Shown here piece by piece: positions 1-7,118 of a DNA stretch of 14,070 bases. Source of the stretch: CAYMTN01 sp964393335 (lineage in GTDB: Bacteria > Chloroflexota > Anaerolineae > Aggregatilineales > Aggregatilineaceae); the NCBI GenBank assembly GCA_964393335.1, contig CAYMTN010000145.1:1-14070 (forward strand), read 5' to 3'. The stretch's first letter is position 1. The number at the start of each line of letters is the position of its first letter. Under the pieces are notes generated by a model. The model was not told the DNA's origin. It did not search any database and saw only the letters and a program-made list of their open reading frames with translations. Position numbers and translations under genes: made by a program.

Positions 1-1264
1 TCTGGTCCGGGTAACGGCGCAGCACGTCACGGGGCGCGCCGTTCTTCAGCGCCATCAATTCCGGCCAAAAGCGGCGGCTGATCAACACCGGATGGCCCCG
101 CTCGCCCCGGTAAACAGGTACGATAATCTCCCCGCGCCCCTCAGCATAGGCCTCGAGCACGCGCCCAACCACGCGCCCGTCAAGCGACGGTTGGTCGCCC
201 ATCACGACCAGGCACGCGGCCACCGAGTCGGGCAGCACGCGCAGCCCGGCTTGCAGTGAAGACAGCATCTCGCCCTGGGCATAATCAGGATTATGAACCG
301 TTTGTACGGGCAGATTCGCCAGTACCCCGGCCACGTCCGTCCCCCGGTAGCCGGTTACCACCACGATCTCCGGCAGCCGCGCGGCCACCAGCCGTGCCAC
401 GACCATCTCGATCACCGTCCGGCGATCCCACGGCAGCAGCACTTTTGACTGGCCCATGCGTGAGGATAGACCTGCCGCCAACACGACCGCCGCCACACGT
501 TGTTGCAGTTCGTACACCGGTTCGCCGGATGCCTGCATCGCGCCCAGCGCGACGGCCTCGACACGCGGTGACCGCAGGACCAACTGCGCAACCCGCCGCG
601 CACGATGGCGGCCATAACCACTGGCCGGCACCTTGTTCAGCAGGGCTACCACCCGCGCCTTGTCCGGTACGCCCCGCAGCCCTAATTCTGCATCGCGCAG
701 CGTAACCGCCATCCAGGGGGGGATGACCTCGGCCCCGTCAGGAAACCCATAGCGGTCACGGATACGCCCGGCATTGTACACGTGGTCATCGTCCAGGGGC
801 TGCCCCAACACGTCAATGCCGCCCACCGGCACGACCAACGATGCATCAGGCGGGATGACCGGCTCATGATCGTAGGGCGCTTTGAGTGGCAGCCGCCGCG
901 CACCATCAGCCTCAATCAGCAGCACATCGGAATTCACCGAATCCACCAGCCCGGCAATCATGTCTGGATGCAGCCCGATGACTTTGTTTTGTGCGGTGTC
1001 TAGCTGACTGTACAGAAACACGTACCGGTTTTCGGTCAACCACCGGCGGATCATGCCGGACGTGACGTCCGGCGTCAGGCAAGCCGCCAGCGGGGCGCGC
1101 AGCACTTCGTCGGCAGCCATACGCGTCGTCGTCGTGACCAGCACCCGCCAGCCTTCGGCGCTCAGTTCGGCGGCCAAACGAAACAAAGCCGACGTTTTCC
1201 CGCCGGCTCCGACAAAAGCTACGACATCCCCAAGCTGGACGTGCAGCGCATCACGCAGATACAT
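1..1264 (-). CDS. yqeC: YqeC-MocA fusion: selenium-dependent hydroxylase accessory domain plus molybdenum cofactor cytidylyltransferase (3' end outside window)
   Basis: One uninterrupted frame joins two accessory proteins that are usually separate. Residues 1-235 are YqeC-like: a P-loop-like GAGGKTS at 19-25, TTTTRM at 44-49, and the family signature EADGARRLPLKAP at 118-130 followed by DHEPVIP at 132-138. After a linker of about 20 residues, residues 257-421 match MocA, which transfers CMP from CTP to molybdopterin to give the cytosine dinucleotide used by xanthine-dehydrogenase-family enzymes. Visible MocA motifs are LAAGLSSRMGQSK (262-274, nucleotide binding), GEMLSSL near 331, MGDQPS at 355-360 (metal-binding Asp) and RGHPVLI near the end. 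LAAG rather than LAGG favours MocA over MobA. Roughly the last 30-40 residues lie beyond the left edge. The ATG at 1264 is the first start after an in-frame TAG. A GAGG lies upstream but is rather distant. The gene is 36 bases after yqeB. Confidence 0.9.
   Translation of the reverse strand, partial: MYLRDALHVQLGDVVAFVGAGGKTSALFRLAAELSAEGWRVLVTTTTRMAADEVLRAPLAACLTPDVTSGMIRRWLTENRYVFLYSQLDTAQNKVIGLHPDMIAGLVDSVNSDVLLIEADGARRLPLKAPYDHEPVIPPDASLVVPVGGIDVLGQPLDDDHVYNAGRIRDRYGFPDGAEVIPPWMAVTLRDAELGLRGVPDKARVVALLNKVPASGYGRHRARRVAQLVLRSPRVEAVALGAMQASGEPVYELQQRVAAVVLAAGLSSRMGQSKVLLPWDRRTVIEMVVARLVAARLPEIVVVTGYRGTDVAGVLANLPVQTVHNPDYAQGEMLSSLQAGLRVLPDSVAACLVVMGDQPSLDGRVVGRVLEAYAEGRGEIIVPVYRGERGHPVLISRRFWPELMALKNGAPRDVLRRYPDQ
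1055..1073. repeat. Perfect 19-base palindrome inside yqeC
   Basis: GCCGGACGT and ACGTCCGGC flank a single G, giving nine perfect pairs. It lies within the YqeC domain coding region around residues 64-70. It may be a chance product of GC-rich coding sequence or a protein-binding site; nothing else supports a function. Confidence 0.5.
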
Positions 1265-1300
1265 TGTGTCGTCTGTTACCTCATAACCCTACAATCCTGC

Positions 1301-2143
1301 TCACGAAACCGCCCGCTTGAGCGCTTGGGCCAACTGCGGCGCGCTCAATATCGCTTCCAGCACACCGCCGCCAATCGCCAGCGCTTTCTCCGAAATCGTG
1401 AAACAATGACGGCGCTCGCCGCGCGGATCCACATCGCCAATCTTCATAGTGGTTTGTACTGGCACAGACGGGTGAATCAACCCGCGCAGCACCCCATCAA
1501 ACGGCGCGCTGACAGGCAGATCGCCCACTGAGGCAATCACGTCGCCTGCCTTTAGATCATCGCCGATTATCGCGCGCGGCGCAACAAAACCGCTAGCTGG
1601 CGCGCGCAGCACACGATCCGACACGTGCCCCTCGACCCGGCCCGGCCTGCCGGTATCCGGCTCCGCCGTGCCGTGCCAGATCACGCGCCCCAGGTCATGC
1701 CCGCGATTCGTTTCGATCACCGCATGGCAGTCGATGCCAGCCTCAAAGCCCGGCCCCAAAGCGATCACCAGCGGCGCGTCGGCACGCGTCGTGCCCAGGT
1801 TACGTTTCGCCAGCCGCGCATCCACGACCACCGGCGGATTGAGCGCCGCCAGACTCGTCCCTCCCGCATCGACCAGCACAGGAATTTCGGCCTGTGTCCA
1901 GGTGAGATATACCTCATTCACGTGATCGATGCGCCGCGCCGCCAGCCCGTCGACGGTGATCTGGCCTTCAAATACGGCTGACGCGAACGCCACCGCCAGC
2001 CGGATCGCCAACGGACGCGGCAGCTCCGTCACCAGCACCGGAAAACCCGCCTTCGTCAACCGATAAACCACACCGGATGCCAGATCGCCGCCGCCCCTGA
2101 CGATGACGGGCACATGCTCAAATAACACCGATACCCTGCTCAC
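1301..2143 (-). CDS. yqeB: YqeB family selenium-dependent molybdenum hydroxylase maturation protein
   Basis: Protein of up to 280 residues matching the YqeB/EF2563 family, which co-occurs with selenium-dependent molybdenum hydroxylases and is thought to help mature them; its biochemical reaction is not established. Visible signatures are IVRGGGDLASGVVYRL at 14-29 (Rossmann-like glycine motif), VTELPRPLAIR at 38-48, DARLAKRN at 108-115, GPGFEAGIDCH at 130-140 with a Cys at 139, and ETNRGHDLGRVIWHG at 144-158. Residues about 180-240 look like a biotinyl/lipoyl-type barrel (APASGFV, IGDDLKAGD, VSAPFDGVLRGLI), and no biotinylated-lysine motif is evident. The longest frame starts at GTG 2143 and overlaps the Mo-subunit gene by 26 bases. 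A GTG at 2128 has an AGGG about five bases upstream and may be the real start, shortening the protein by five residues. It ends 36 bases before the YqeC-MocA fusion. Confidence 0.92.
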   Translation of the reverse strand: MSRVSVLFEHVPVIVRGGGDLASGVVYRLTKAGFPVLVTELPRPLAIRLAVAFASAVFEGQITVDGLAARRIDHVNEVYLTWTQAEIPVLVDAGGTSLAALNPPVVVDARLAKRNLGTTRADAPLVIALGPGFEAGIDCHAVIETNRGHDLGRVIWHGTAEPDTGRPGRVEGHVSDRVLRAPASGFVAPRAIIGDDLKAGDVIASVGDLPVSAPFDGVLRGLIHPSVPVQTTMKIGDVDPRGERRHCFTISEKALAIGGGVLEAILSAPQLAQALKRAVS

Positions 2144-4340
2144 GCAATTTGGCGACTACACGCTCCGGCGTCAACGGAATCCGGTCCATCCAGACGCCTG
2201 TCGCATCATGCACCGCCGCCGTGATGGCAGGTGCCAGCGGAATGAACGGCATCTCGGCCATGCCGCGCGCGCCCCAGGGTCCATTCGGATCAGCATACTC
2301 CAAAATCACGGCTTTTGTTTCCTGCGGGATGTCCCAGATGGTCGGGATCAGGTAGGTTGACAGAAACGGGTTGAGAATACGCCCGTTTTTCGTGACCAGG
2401 TCCTCCATGATCGTATAACCGAGCGCCTGGACAACCGCGCCTTCGATCTGTCCTTCGATCGACATCGGATTCAGCGCCTTGCCGACGTCATGAGCCGAAA
2501 CGACTCGCACTACCTCGACATGGCCGGTTTCGACATCGACATCGACCTCGACAAACTGCGCCATGTAACCATACGCGAAATTGGGTTCGGCACGTCCGGT
2601 CTGCGGATCGAACATCGATGTTTTGGGCGGCACATACCGGTACGTGGCAATAGCCGGGCGTTCTTCGTTGTGCCATTTTTCGAGCGCCAGCTCACCCGCG
2701 CCCTTGATCGCATTGCCCGACATGAACGTCATGCGGGATGCGGAAGAACTACCGGAATTACCGGCTTCAGCCGTATCGTGACCGATCAACTCGACTTTTT
2801 CAACCGGCACGCCTACCGCTTCGGCTGCCATCTGCACAAAAATGGTATGCGCCCCCTGTCCCACATCCGCCCCGGCCTGCCGCACCACGACACGCTCAAT
2901 TTCGGCTCTGCCGTACAGTTCGATAGTCGCCCAGTTCTGTTCCGGCGCGCCAAAACTGAACCCGATGTTCTTAAAACCCATTGCGACGCCAATGCCGCGC
3001 CGCCGGGTTGGATCGGCAGGCTGCTGCGGGGAAAGCTTCAGCCAGCCCCCGTTGGCCTGCTGCCAATAACCGCTCTGGCTGGCCCCATCGGCCAACACAC
3101 GGTCCAGTGTGACACCCGGCGGCAGCGGCGAGCCAACTGCCGTGATACTGCCATCTTTGAGCACGTTCCTGGCACGAATCTCGACCGGGTCCATTCCCAA
3201 CACGTCCGCCAGCTTGTTCATCTGGTTTTCGGCTGCAAAGGCGGCTTGTGGGCCGCCAAAGCCCCGGAAAGCCCCGCCGGGAATGTTATTGGTGTACACA
3301 CCATACGTATCGACTCTGACGTTGGGAATCTCGTATGGTCCGCTGACCATGAGGTGCGCGTTGCCCATCACTTTGGTGGTCGTGTAGGCATACGCCCCGG
3401 CATCACCGATCACCTCCGCTTCTGCCGCGACGAGTTTGCCCTGCCGCGTAGCGCCCCACCTGGCGCGGATGAGCGTTGGGTGGCGCTTGTGATGGCCAAC
3501 GATCGACTCCTCACGGCTCCAGATGATCTTCACCGGGCGCTGCAAACGCATGGCAGCCAGCCCCAGCACGATCTGGATCGACATGTCTTCACGCCCGCCA
3601 AACGCGCCGCCAATCGCCGGGTAGATGATGCGCACCTGATCTTCCGGCAGGCCGAGAGCGTGCGACACCTGCTCGCGGTCTTCGTGGACCCACTGCCCCG
3701 CCACCACGACCGTCACCCGGCCTTGCTCATCAATGTAACCGAGTCCTGCTTCCGGCTGGAGGAAGGCATGTTCCTGGTACCCGGTGTGATACTCGCCTTC
3801 GACCACGACATCTGCCTGATCCCAGCCTGCGTCGATATCGCCGTGACGGATGCGATAGTGCACCAGTACGTTGTGGTCGGCGTGACGGTGTAGCTGCGGC
3901 GCACCGTCCGCCATCGCGTCCAGCACGTTGTCAACGATTGGCAAATCTTCATACGTAATGTCGATCAGCTTCACCGCCGCTGCCGCGATGGCTTCCGTTT
4001 CAGCCACCACGACCGCCACCTGGTCGCTGACGCAGCGCACAATGTCGGCGTCTTCTCTGCTGCCTGGCCCGCACAACACCGGTTGATCGGGCATGATCAA
4101 GCCGTATTCATTCACGGGCACGTCTTTCGCCGTAAAAACGGCCACCACACCCGGATACGCTTCTGCCTGACTGGTGTCGATGGCCGTGATTCGCGCATGA
4201 ACACGATCCGTAAAACGAATCTTCATCCACAACTGGTCTTCCATTTCGACGTCGCCAGGATAAAGCGCCTCGCCCGTTACCTTGCCGACGGCGTCAATGC
4301 GGCGCACACTCTGGCCGAGTACAAACTCTTTTCTTTCCAC
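2118..4340 (-). CDS. Xanthine dehydrogenase/aldehyde oxidase family molybdopterin-binding subunit
   Basis: Catalytic molybdenum hydroxylase subunit of 740 residues, a normal length for a separate Mo subunit. An N-terminal a/b-hammerhead domain (about 15-135; GKVTGEALYPGD at 19-30) is followed by the Mo-binding domains. Residues corresponding by motif to bovine xanthine oxidase active-site positions are all present: Gln189 in GYQEH (bovine Q767), Glu251 in GGAFGGRE (E802), Arg359 in AFRGFGGPQ (R880) and catalytic Glu696 in ARGMAEMP (E1261). QAGADVGQGAHT at 488-499 is a cofactor-contacting loop. This set fits a purine or related heterocycle substrate, but the substrate cannot be fixed from sequence. 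The CO-dehydrogenase AYRCSFR loop is absent. The GTG start at 4340 has GAGGAG ten bases upstream. Its redox partner is probably the FAD/[2Fe-2S] fusion encoded upstream, with which it would form a complete enzyme. Its 3' end overlaps yqeB. Confidence 0.93.
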   Translation of the reverse strand: MERKEFVLGQSVRRIDAVGKVTGEALYPGDVEMEDQLWMKIRFTDRVHARITAIDTSQAEAYPGVVAVFTAKDVPVNEYGLIMPDQPVLCGPGSREDADIVRCVSDQVAVVVAETEAIAAAAVKLIDITYEDLPIVDNVLDAMADGAPQLHRHADHNVLVHYRIRHGDIDAGWDQADVVVEGEYHTGYQEHAFLQPEAGLGYIDEQGRVTVVVAGQWVHEDREQVSHALGLPEDQVRIIYPAIGGAFGGREDMSIQIVLGLAAMRLQRPVKIIWSREESIVGHHKRHPTLIRARWGATRQGKLVAAEAEVIGDAGAYAYTTTKVMGNAHLMVSGPYEIPNVRVDTYGVYTNNIPGGAFRGFGGPQAAFAAENQMNKLADVLGMDPVEIRARNVLKDGSITAVGSPLPPGVTLDRVLADGASQSGYWQQANGGWLKLSPQQPADPTRRRGIGVAMGFKNIGFSFGAPEQNWATIELYGRAEIERVVVRQAGADVGQGAHTIFVQMAAEAVGVPVEKVELIGHDTAEAGNSGSSSASRMTFMSGNAIKGAGELALEKWHNEERPAIATYRYVPPKTSMFDPQTGRAEPNFAYGYMAQFVEVDVDVETGHVEVVRVVSAHDVGKALNPMSIEGQIEGAVVQALGYTIMEDLVTKNGRILNPFLSTYLIPTIWDIPQETKAVILEYADPNGPWGARGMAEMPFIPLAPAITAAVHDATGVWMDRIPLTPERVVAKLREQGIGVI

Positions 4341-4343
4341 CTA

Positions 4344-4424
4344 CGTTATGCTCCTCGCACGTCCATAAACTCTTTTTTCACGGAATCAAGGCCATAACGA
4401 GCTTTCTCCAGCCCGCGTTATGCT
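4344..4424 (-). promoter_or_regulatory. Three copies of a 7-base element forming alternative hairpins upstream of the Mo-subunit start
   Basis: Read on the transcribed strand, AGCATAACG (4424-4416) is followed by its complement CGTTATG (4399-4393) and then a second identical AGCATAACG (4352-4344). The middle element can pair with either outer copy but not both. The last copy overlaps the GAGGAG ribosome-binding site and lies between it and the GTG start. An attenuator or RBS-access switch is a possible reading. The paired stems are only seven pairs and not GC-rich, so this is tentative. The gap between the two genes (4341-4447) contains no other feature I can support. Confidence 0.3.
4351..4356 (-). 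promoter_or_regulatory. Shine-Dalgarno site of the Mo subunit
   Basis: GAGGAG lies ten bases upstream of the GTG at 4340 and supports that start over internal ones. It overlaps the downstream copy of the repeated AGCATAACG element, which might affect its accessibility. Confidence 0.6.
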
Positions 4425-4447
4425 GCCCGTTTAGCCTGTTCTCTGTG

Positions 4448-4873
4448 TTATTTTTTCTTGGTTTGTTTCTTGCGCTGACTGGCGCGTTTTTTTGCTTCCT
4501 TGAGGTCTTTTTTGAGCTGTTTTGCCATGGCTTTTTTGTCCGCTGGCGACGGCCCCATCTGGTCCCAGGACTCGCGTTCCGGGTCTTTGCCCACTGCGGC
4601 AGATGCCACAAACATGAACAGGCCCATGAGGACCAGCCACAGCGCCACAGCAACAACATATTCCGGCGTGTTATCCGGCAGTGACTCCATCGGTTTGTCG
4701 TTCGGGAAATCATCGATCTGGCTTTTCAGATCGGGGAACTGGTTTGTCGCCATGTCAAGCACCACCGGCGCGATGAAATACGACATCACTGCCAGCAAAA
4801 CAGCCAGTACCAATCCTATGATCGGGATTCCCCGGCTACGCTTCTTGGTCGTTTTTTTGGCTGCATTGGTCAT
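4448..4873 (-). CDS. Small two-helix membrane protein within the hydroxylase operon, function unknown
   Basis: I do not recognise the family of this 141-residue protein. A basic N-terminus (KKTTKKRSR, 6-14) precedes a hydrophobic segment at about 16-39. An acidic, proline-containing loop (about 40-70) and a second hydrophobic segment (about 71-94) follow. The C-terminal tail (about 95-141) is extremely lysine-rich and probably helical or disordered. The charge pattern predicts both termini in the cytoplasm and a short outside loop. The ATG at 4873 overlaps the TGA of the FAD/[2Fe-2S] gene (ATGA) and has a strong GGAGGGA site nine bases upstream of the start, so co-translation is likely. The Mo-subunit gene follows after 107 bases. 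Its placement between two subunits of one enzyme suggests a membrane anchor, a partner or a quinone-linked adaptor. It has no visible haem or cofactor motif, and it might simply be a hitchhiking gene. Confidence 0.82.
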   Translation of the reverse strand: MTNAAKKTTKKRSRGIPIIGLVLAVLLAVMSYFIAPVVLDMATNQFPDLKSQIDDFPNDKPMESLPDNTPEYVVAVALWLVLMGLFMFVASAAVGKDPERESWDQMGPSPADKKAMAKQLKKDLKEAKKRASQRKKQTKKK

Positions 4874-6351
4874 GATGCTCTCCCTCCAGCATGATCCGCC
4901 GGAACCCTGGCATCCGCTGGCATTTTTTGGGCTGCTTGTTCAAACGCTTCGACAATCTTGTAGTACCCCGTGCAGCGGCACAGGTTACCGGTTATGCTCT
5001 GTTCGATTTGATCGCGCGTTGGATGCGGGTTTTCCTCAAGCAGTTTGGCGCCGGACATCAAAAAACCCGGCGTGCAATACCCGCACTGCACCGCGCCTGT
5101 TTCCACAAACGCTTCCTGAATCGGGTGCAGCGTACCGTCCTCAGCGGCCAACCCCTCGACGGTTACGATCTGCGCCCCATGCGCGCGCGGAGCAGGCACC
5201 AAACAGGCCATCACCGCCACACCATCCAGGTACACGGTACAGGCACCGCACTCACCTTCGGCGCAGCCCTCTTTTGTGCCGGGCAGGCCGATATCCTCGC
5301 GCAGGAAACGCAGCAGCGTTTTGTTTGCACCGCCGGTTACCGTGTACGGCTTGCCGTTCACAGTGGTCGTGATCGTATCCCCGGCAGCATCTTCGTGGCG
5401 CACCATCGCCGGCAGCGATTTCTGGACGTGGGCCTGATGTTCGCCCCACAGCATCGCCGGATTCTGCGGCCAGCCCTGGCGCTCGACGCCATCCCGCAGC
5501 GCACGCAGTGCGCGTGCCCCCAACACCCGCACCATTTCAGTCCGGTACGCGGCCTGGCTGCGCACGTCGTCAATGGGCGAAGGTGTCGCGGCGGCTAACC
5601 GCGCCGCTTCGCGGATCACGGGGTCAGTCAGCGTTTTACCCTTCAGATAATCCTCGGTGACCGGCACGCGAATCAGCGTCGGCGCGACACAGCCCAACGT
5701 GATGGCCGCGTGCGTGATCTGGTCGCCATCAAAGCCAAGTACTACGGCAGCATTGACGACCGAGATCGCCTGCGCTTTGCGCAGGCCCAGCTTGAGGAAA
5801 ATACCGCGCTCATGCTTTGCCAGCGCCGGGAACGAAATAGCCGTCAGCAGTTCGTCCGGCTCCATCACCGTCCGCCGCAAACCTGTGTAAAATGACGGGA
5901 AATCGAGCGTGCGTTCGCCCCGATTCGACGCCAGCGTCACCGTCGCGCCCAGCGCCCACAGCGGGCCAATGGTATCGTTCGCCGGACTGGCAGTGATCAC
6001 ATTGCCCGCGACCGTGCCGCGATTCCGAATTTGCGGAGCGCCAACTGACCATGCGGCCTGCGCCAGTGGCAGCGCGCGCTCAACGACAACCGGGCTGCCG
6101 ACCAGGTGATTATGCGTCACCAGGGGGCCTAAACGAATGGTATCGCCATGCACCGTGATCTGATCCAGCCCCGGCACACGGGTAATGTCAATCAGCGTAT
6201 CAACGCCAGGCCGCTGGCCGCGCTCCATCTCCAAAATGAGATCGGTCGCACCGGCCACTACACGCGCCTGCTTGCCATATTGCGCCAGCAAATCCAGCGC
6301 CTCACCCACCGAAGTGACGCTATAGTAATTTTGCCACATAGTCCTCATCAC
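4870..6351 (-). CDS. Fused FAD-binding and [2Fe-2S] subunit of a xanthine dehydrogenase family enzyme
   Basis: Electron-transfer subunit of 493 residues. Residues 1-285 form a CoxM/XdhB-type FAD domain, with the FAD phosphate loop VVAGATDL at 31-38 and IRNRGTVAGN at 108-117. They continue into a CO-dehydrogenase-flavoprotein C-terminal domain. Residues about 325-475 form the iron-sulfur part. The ferredoxin-like cluster (Fe-S II) has ligands Cys363, Cys368, Cys371 and Cys383. The helical-domain cluster (Fe-S I) has Cys423, Cys426, Cys458 and Cys460 in CGYCTPG and CRCTG. All eight cysteines are present. The FAD-then-Fe-S order is the reverse of R. capsulatus-type XdhA (Fe-S then FAD) and matches an xdhB-xdhC gene fusion. 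The longest frame starts at GTG 6351; ATG at 6348 or 6339 are equally possible and no ribosome site decides. It should pair with the 740-residue Mo subunit. Its 3' end overlaps the small membrane gene by four bases. Confidence 0.92.
   Translation of the reverse strand: MMRTMWQNYYSVTSVGEALDLLAQYGKQARVVAGATDLILEMERGQRPGVDTLIDITRVPGLDQITVHGDTIRLGPLVTHNHLVGSPVVVERALPLAQAAWSVGAPQIRNRGTVAGNVITASPANDTIGPLWALGATVTLASNRGERTLDFPSFYTGLRRTVMEPDELLTAISFPALAKHERGIFLKLGLRKAQAISVVNAAVVLGFDGDQITHAAITLGCVAPTLIRVPVTEDYLKGKTLTDPVIREAARLAAATPSPIDDVRSQAAYRTEMVRVLGARALRALRDGVERQGWPQNPAMLWGEHQAHVQKSLPAMVRHEDAAGDTITTTVNGKPYTVTGGANKTLLRFLREDIGLPGTKEGCAEGECGACTVYLDGVAVMACLVPAPRAHGAQIVTVEGLAAEDGTLHPIQEAFVETGAVQCGYCTPGFLMSGAKLLEENPHPTRDQIEQSITGNLCRCTGYYKIVEAFEQAAQKMPADARVPADHAGGRAS
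4881..4887 (-). promoter_or_regulatory. Strong Shine-Dalgarno site of the small membrane protein
   Basis: GGAGGGA lies inside the last codons of the FAD/[2Fe-2S] gene, just upstream of the overlapping ATGA stop/start. It supports the ATG at 4873 and shows that this short gene is genuinely translated rather than a chance frame. Confidence 0.7.
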
Positions 6352-6401
6352 TTACCGTCTGCGAAACCCACCAGAATAGAAAGCCTGTTTGCCCTGGCGC
6401 T

Positions 6402-6410
6402 ATAGTAGCA
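6402..6410 (-). promoter_or_regulatory. Possible extended -10 promoter for the second gene group
   Basis: On the minus strand the motif TGC-TACTAT (TG at 6410-6409, hexamer 6407-6402) matches an extended -10 element. It would start transcription near 6395, about 45 bases before the FAD/[2Fe-2S] start. No recognisable -35 hexamer lies 16-18 bases upstream. It sits immediately after a terminator-like repeat in the largest gap between genes (112 bases), which is where a new transcript would be expected. Confidence 0.35.
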
Positions 6411-6429
6411 CACCCCCCGACAAAATGCC

Positions 6430-6479
6430 GAAAAGGACGGCTGTTCAGGAGGCAGCATCGGGTTCACGTGCTGCCGTCC
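6430..6479 (-). terminator. Terminator-like inverted repeat after the metallophosphoesterase
   Basis: On the minus strand GGACGGC (6479-6473) is complementary to GCCGTCC (6440-6434), which is followed directly by TTTT (6433-6430). A nested stem GGCAGCA (6475-6469) with TGCTGCC (6457-6451) has an 11-base loop, can extend by GGA:TCC past a bulged C, and competes with the outer pairing. The stop codon of the metallophosphoesterase lies inside the loop. The T-run is short and the outer loop long, so a Rho-independent terminator is possible but not strong. Confidence 0.35.
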
Positions 6480-7081
6480 AGGTCTAGTACTATCACCGGG
6501 TTGACATTCAGCACAGTTGTCTTGCAGTACACGGTTTCGCGGGTTCTGCGGTTATCCCATGTATCGACGTGCCCGTGAATCAGGTATTTTGGGCGTGCCC
6601 AAACCATCAGAAACAGCAGCGCCTTAAACCCCCGGTGGGCATAATCGTCGGGAATGTCGTGGATGCCGCGCGGCGGGGAATGCGTCACCATCACGTGCAC
6701 GCCAAACCCGCGTATGGACCGCATCAGCAACAGCCGGGGCATCAGGGTCAAGACATTCCACATCATCTCGCCGTTGGTGTACTGCACGACGCCCTTGTTA
6801 TACCGGATCGAGCCTTCCAGACCTGCGAATGAATACCCCTGAAAACTCCGAATCCGCCGGTGCAGATCGTCACCACCGGGGTTCGGCGGTACGTAGCTGG
6901 TATCATGGTTGCCCCGCACAAAAAACAGCGGAAGCGTGAGCACTGACCCGATAAAATCCAGGTAGTACACCGGCATATCACCACAACTCACCAGCAAATC
7001 GACATCCGAATATGTCCGCTGGAGATAGTCTGCGTTCCGCATCTGGGGCAGCTCAACGTCGCTGACTGCCAGTATTTTCAC
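6464..7081 (-). CDS. Calcineurin-like metallophosphoesterase
   Basis: Protein of about 205 residues when begun at the GTG at 7081, just before KILAVSD. Metallophosphoesterase motifs in order are SDVE (Asp8, Glu10), CGDMP (Asp35), RGNHD (57-60 within GNHD), THSPP (His134) and IHGHVD (169-172). These are the dinuclear-metal ligands of the fold. The first motif, normally D-x-H, reads D-V-E, so one usual His is Glu. The substrate is unknown; phosphodiesters, nucleotides or proteins are all possible. The frame is open back to a GTG at 7165, inside xdhC, and GTGs at 7114 and 7087 are alternatives. No ribosome site decides, and 7081 was chosen because homology begins there. It lies 37 bases after xdhC and is followed by the terminator-like repeat, so it is probably the last gene of the upstream transcript. 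A role in hydroxylase maturation is not evident. Confidence 0.85.
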   Translation of the reverse strand: MKILAVSDVELPQMRNADYLQRTYSDVDLLVSCGDMPVYYLDFIGSVLTLPLFFVRGNHDTSYVPPNPGGDDLHRRIRSFQGYSFAGLEGSIRYNKGVVQYTNGEMMWNVLTLMPRLLLMRSIRGFGVHVMVTHSPPRGIHDIPDDYAHRGFKALLFLMVWARPKYLIHGHVDTWDNRRTRETVYCKTTVLNVNPVIVLDLDGST

Positions 7082-7118
7082 GGCCACACTTTCAACATGA
7101 TGTGATCCCCTCACAAGC

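Noticed and set aside
256..705. A Pro/Arg-rich + strand open frame opposite the YqeC-MocA fusion
   Set aside because: Its composition is that of an antisense reading of GC-rich coding DNA; the minus strand gives recognisable YqeC and MocA motifs throughout.
2490..3893. A 467-codon open frame on the + strand opposite the 740-residue Mo subunit
   Set aside because: No domain signature, low-quality composition and complete antisense overlap with a well-supported gene.
2118..4340. CO dehydrogenase large subunit (CoxL form I)
   Set aside because: The AYRCSFR active-site loop with its Cys is absent; the loop reads AFRGFGGPQ, as in xanthine oxidase.
4341..4447. A sigma-70 promoter ahead of the Mo subunit (TTGATT with a TATGGA-like -10)
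   Set aside because: The match to the -10 consensus is poor and the spacing marginal; tight linkage to the upstream genes makes read-through the simpler reading.
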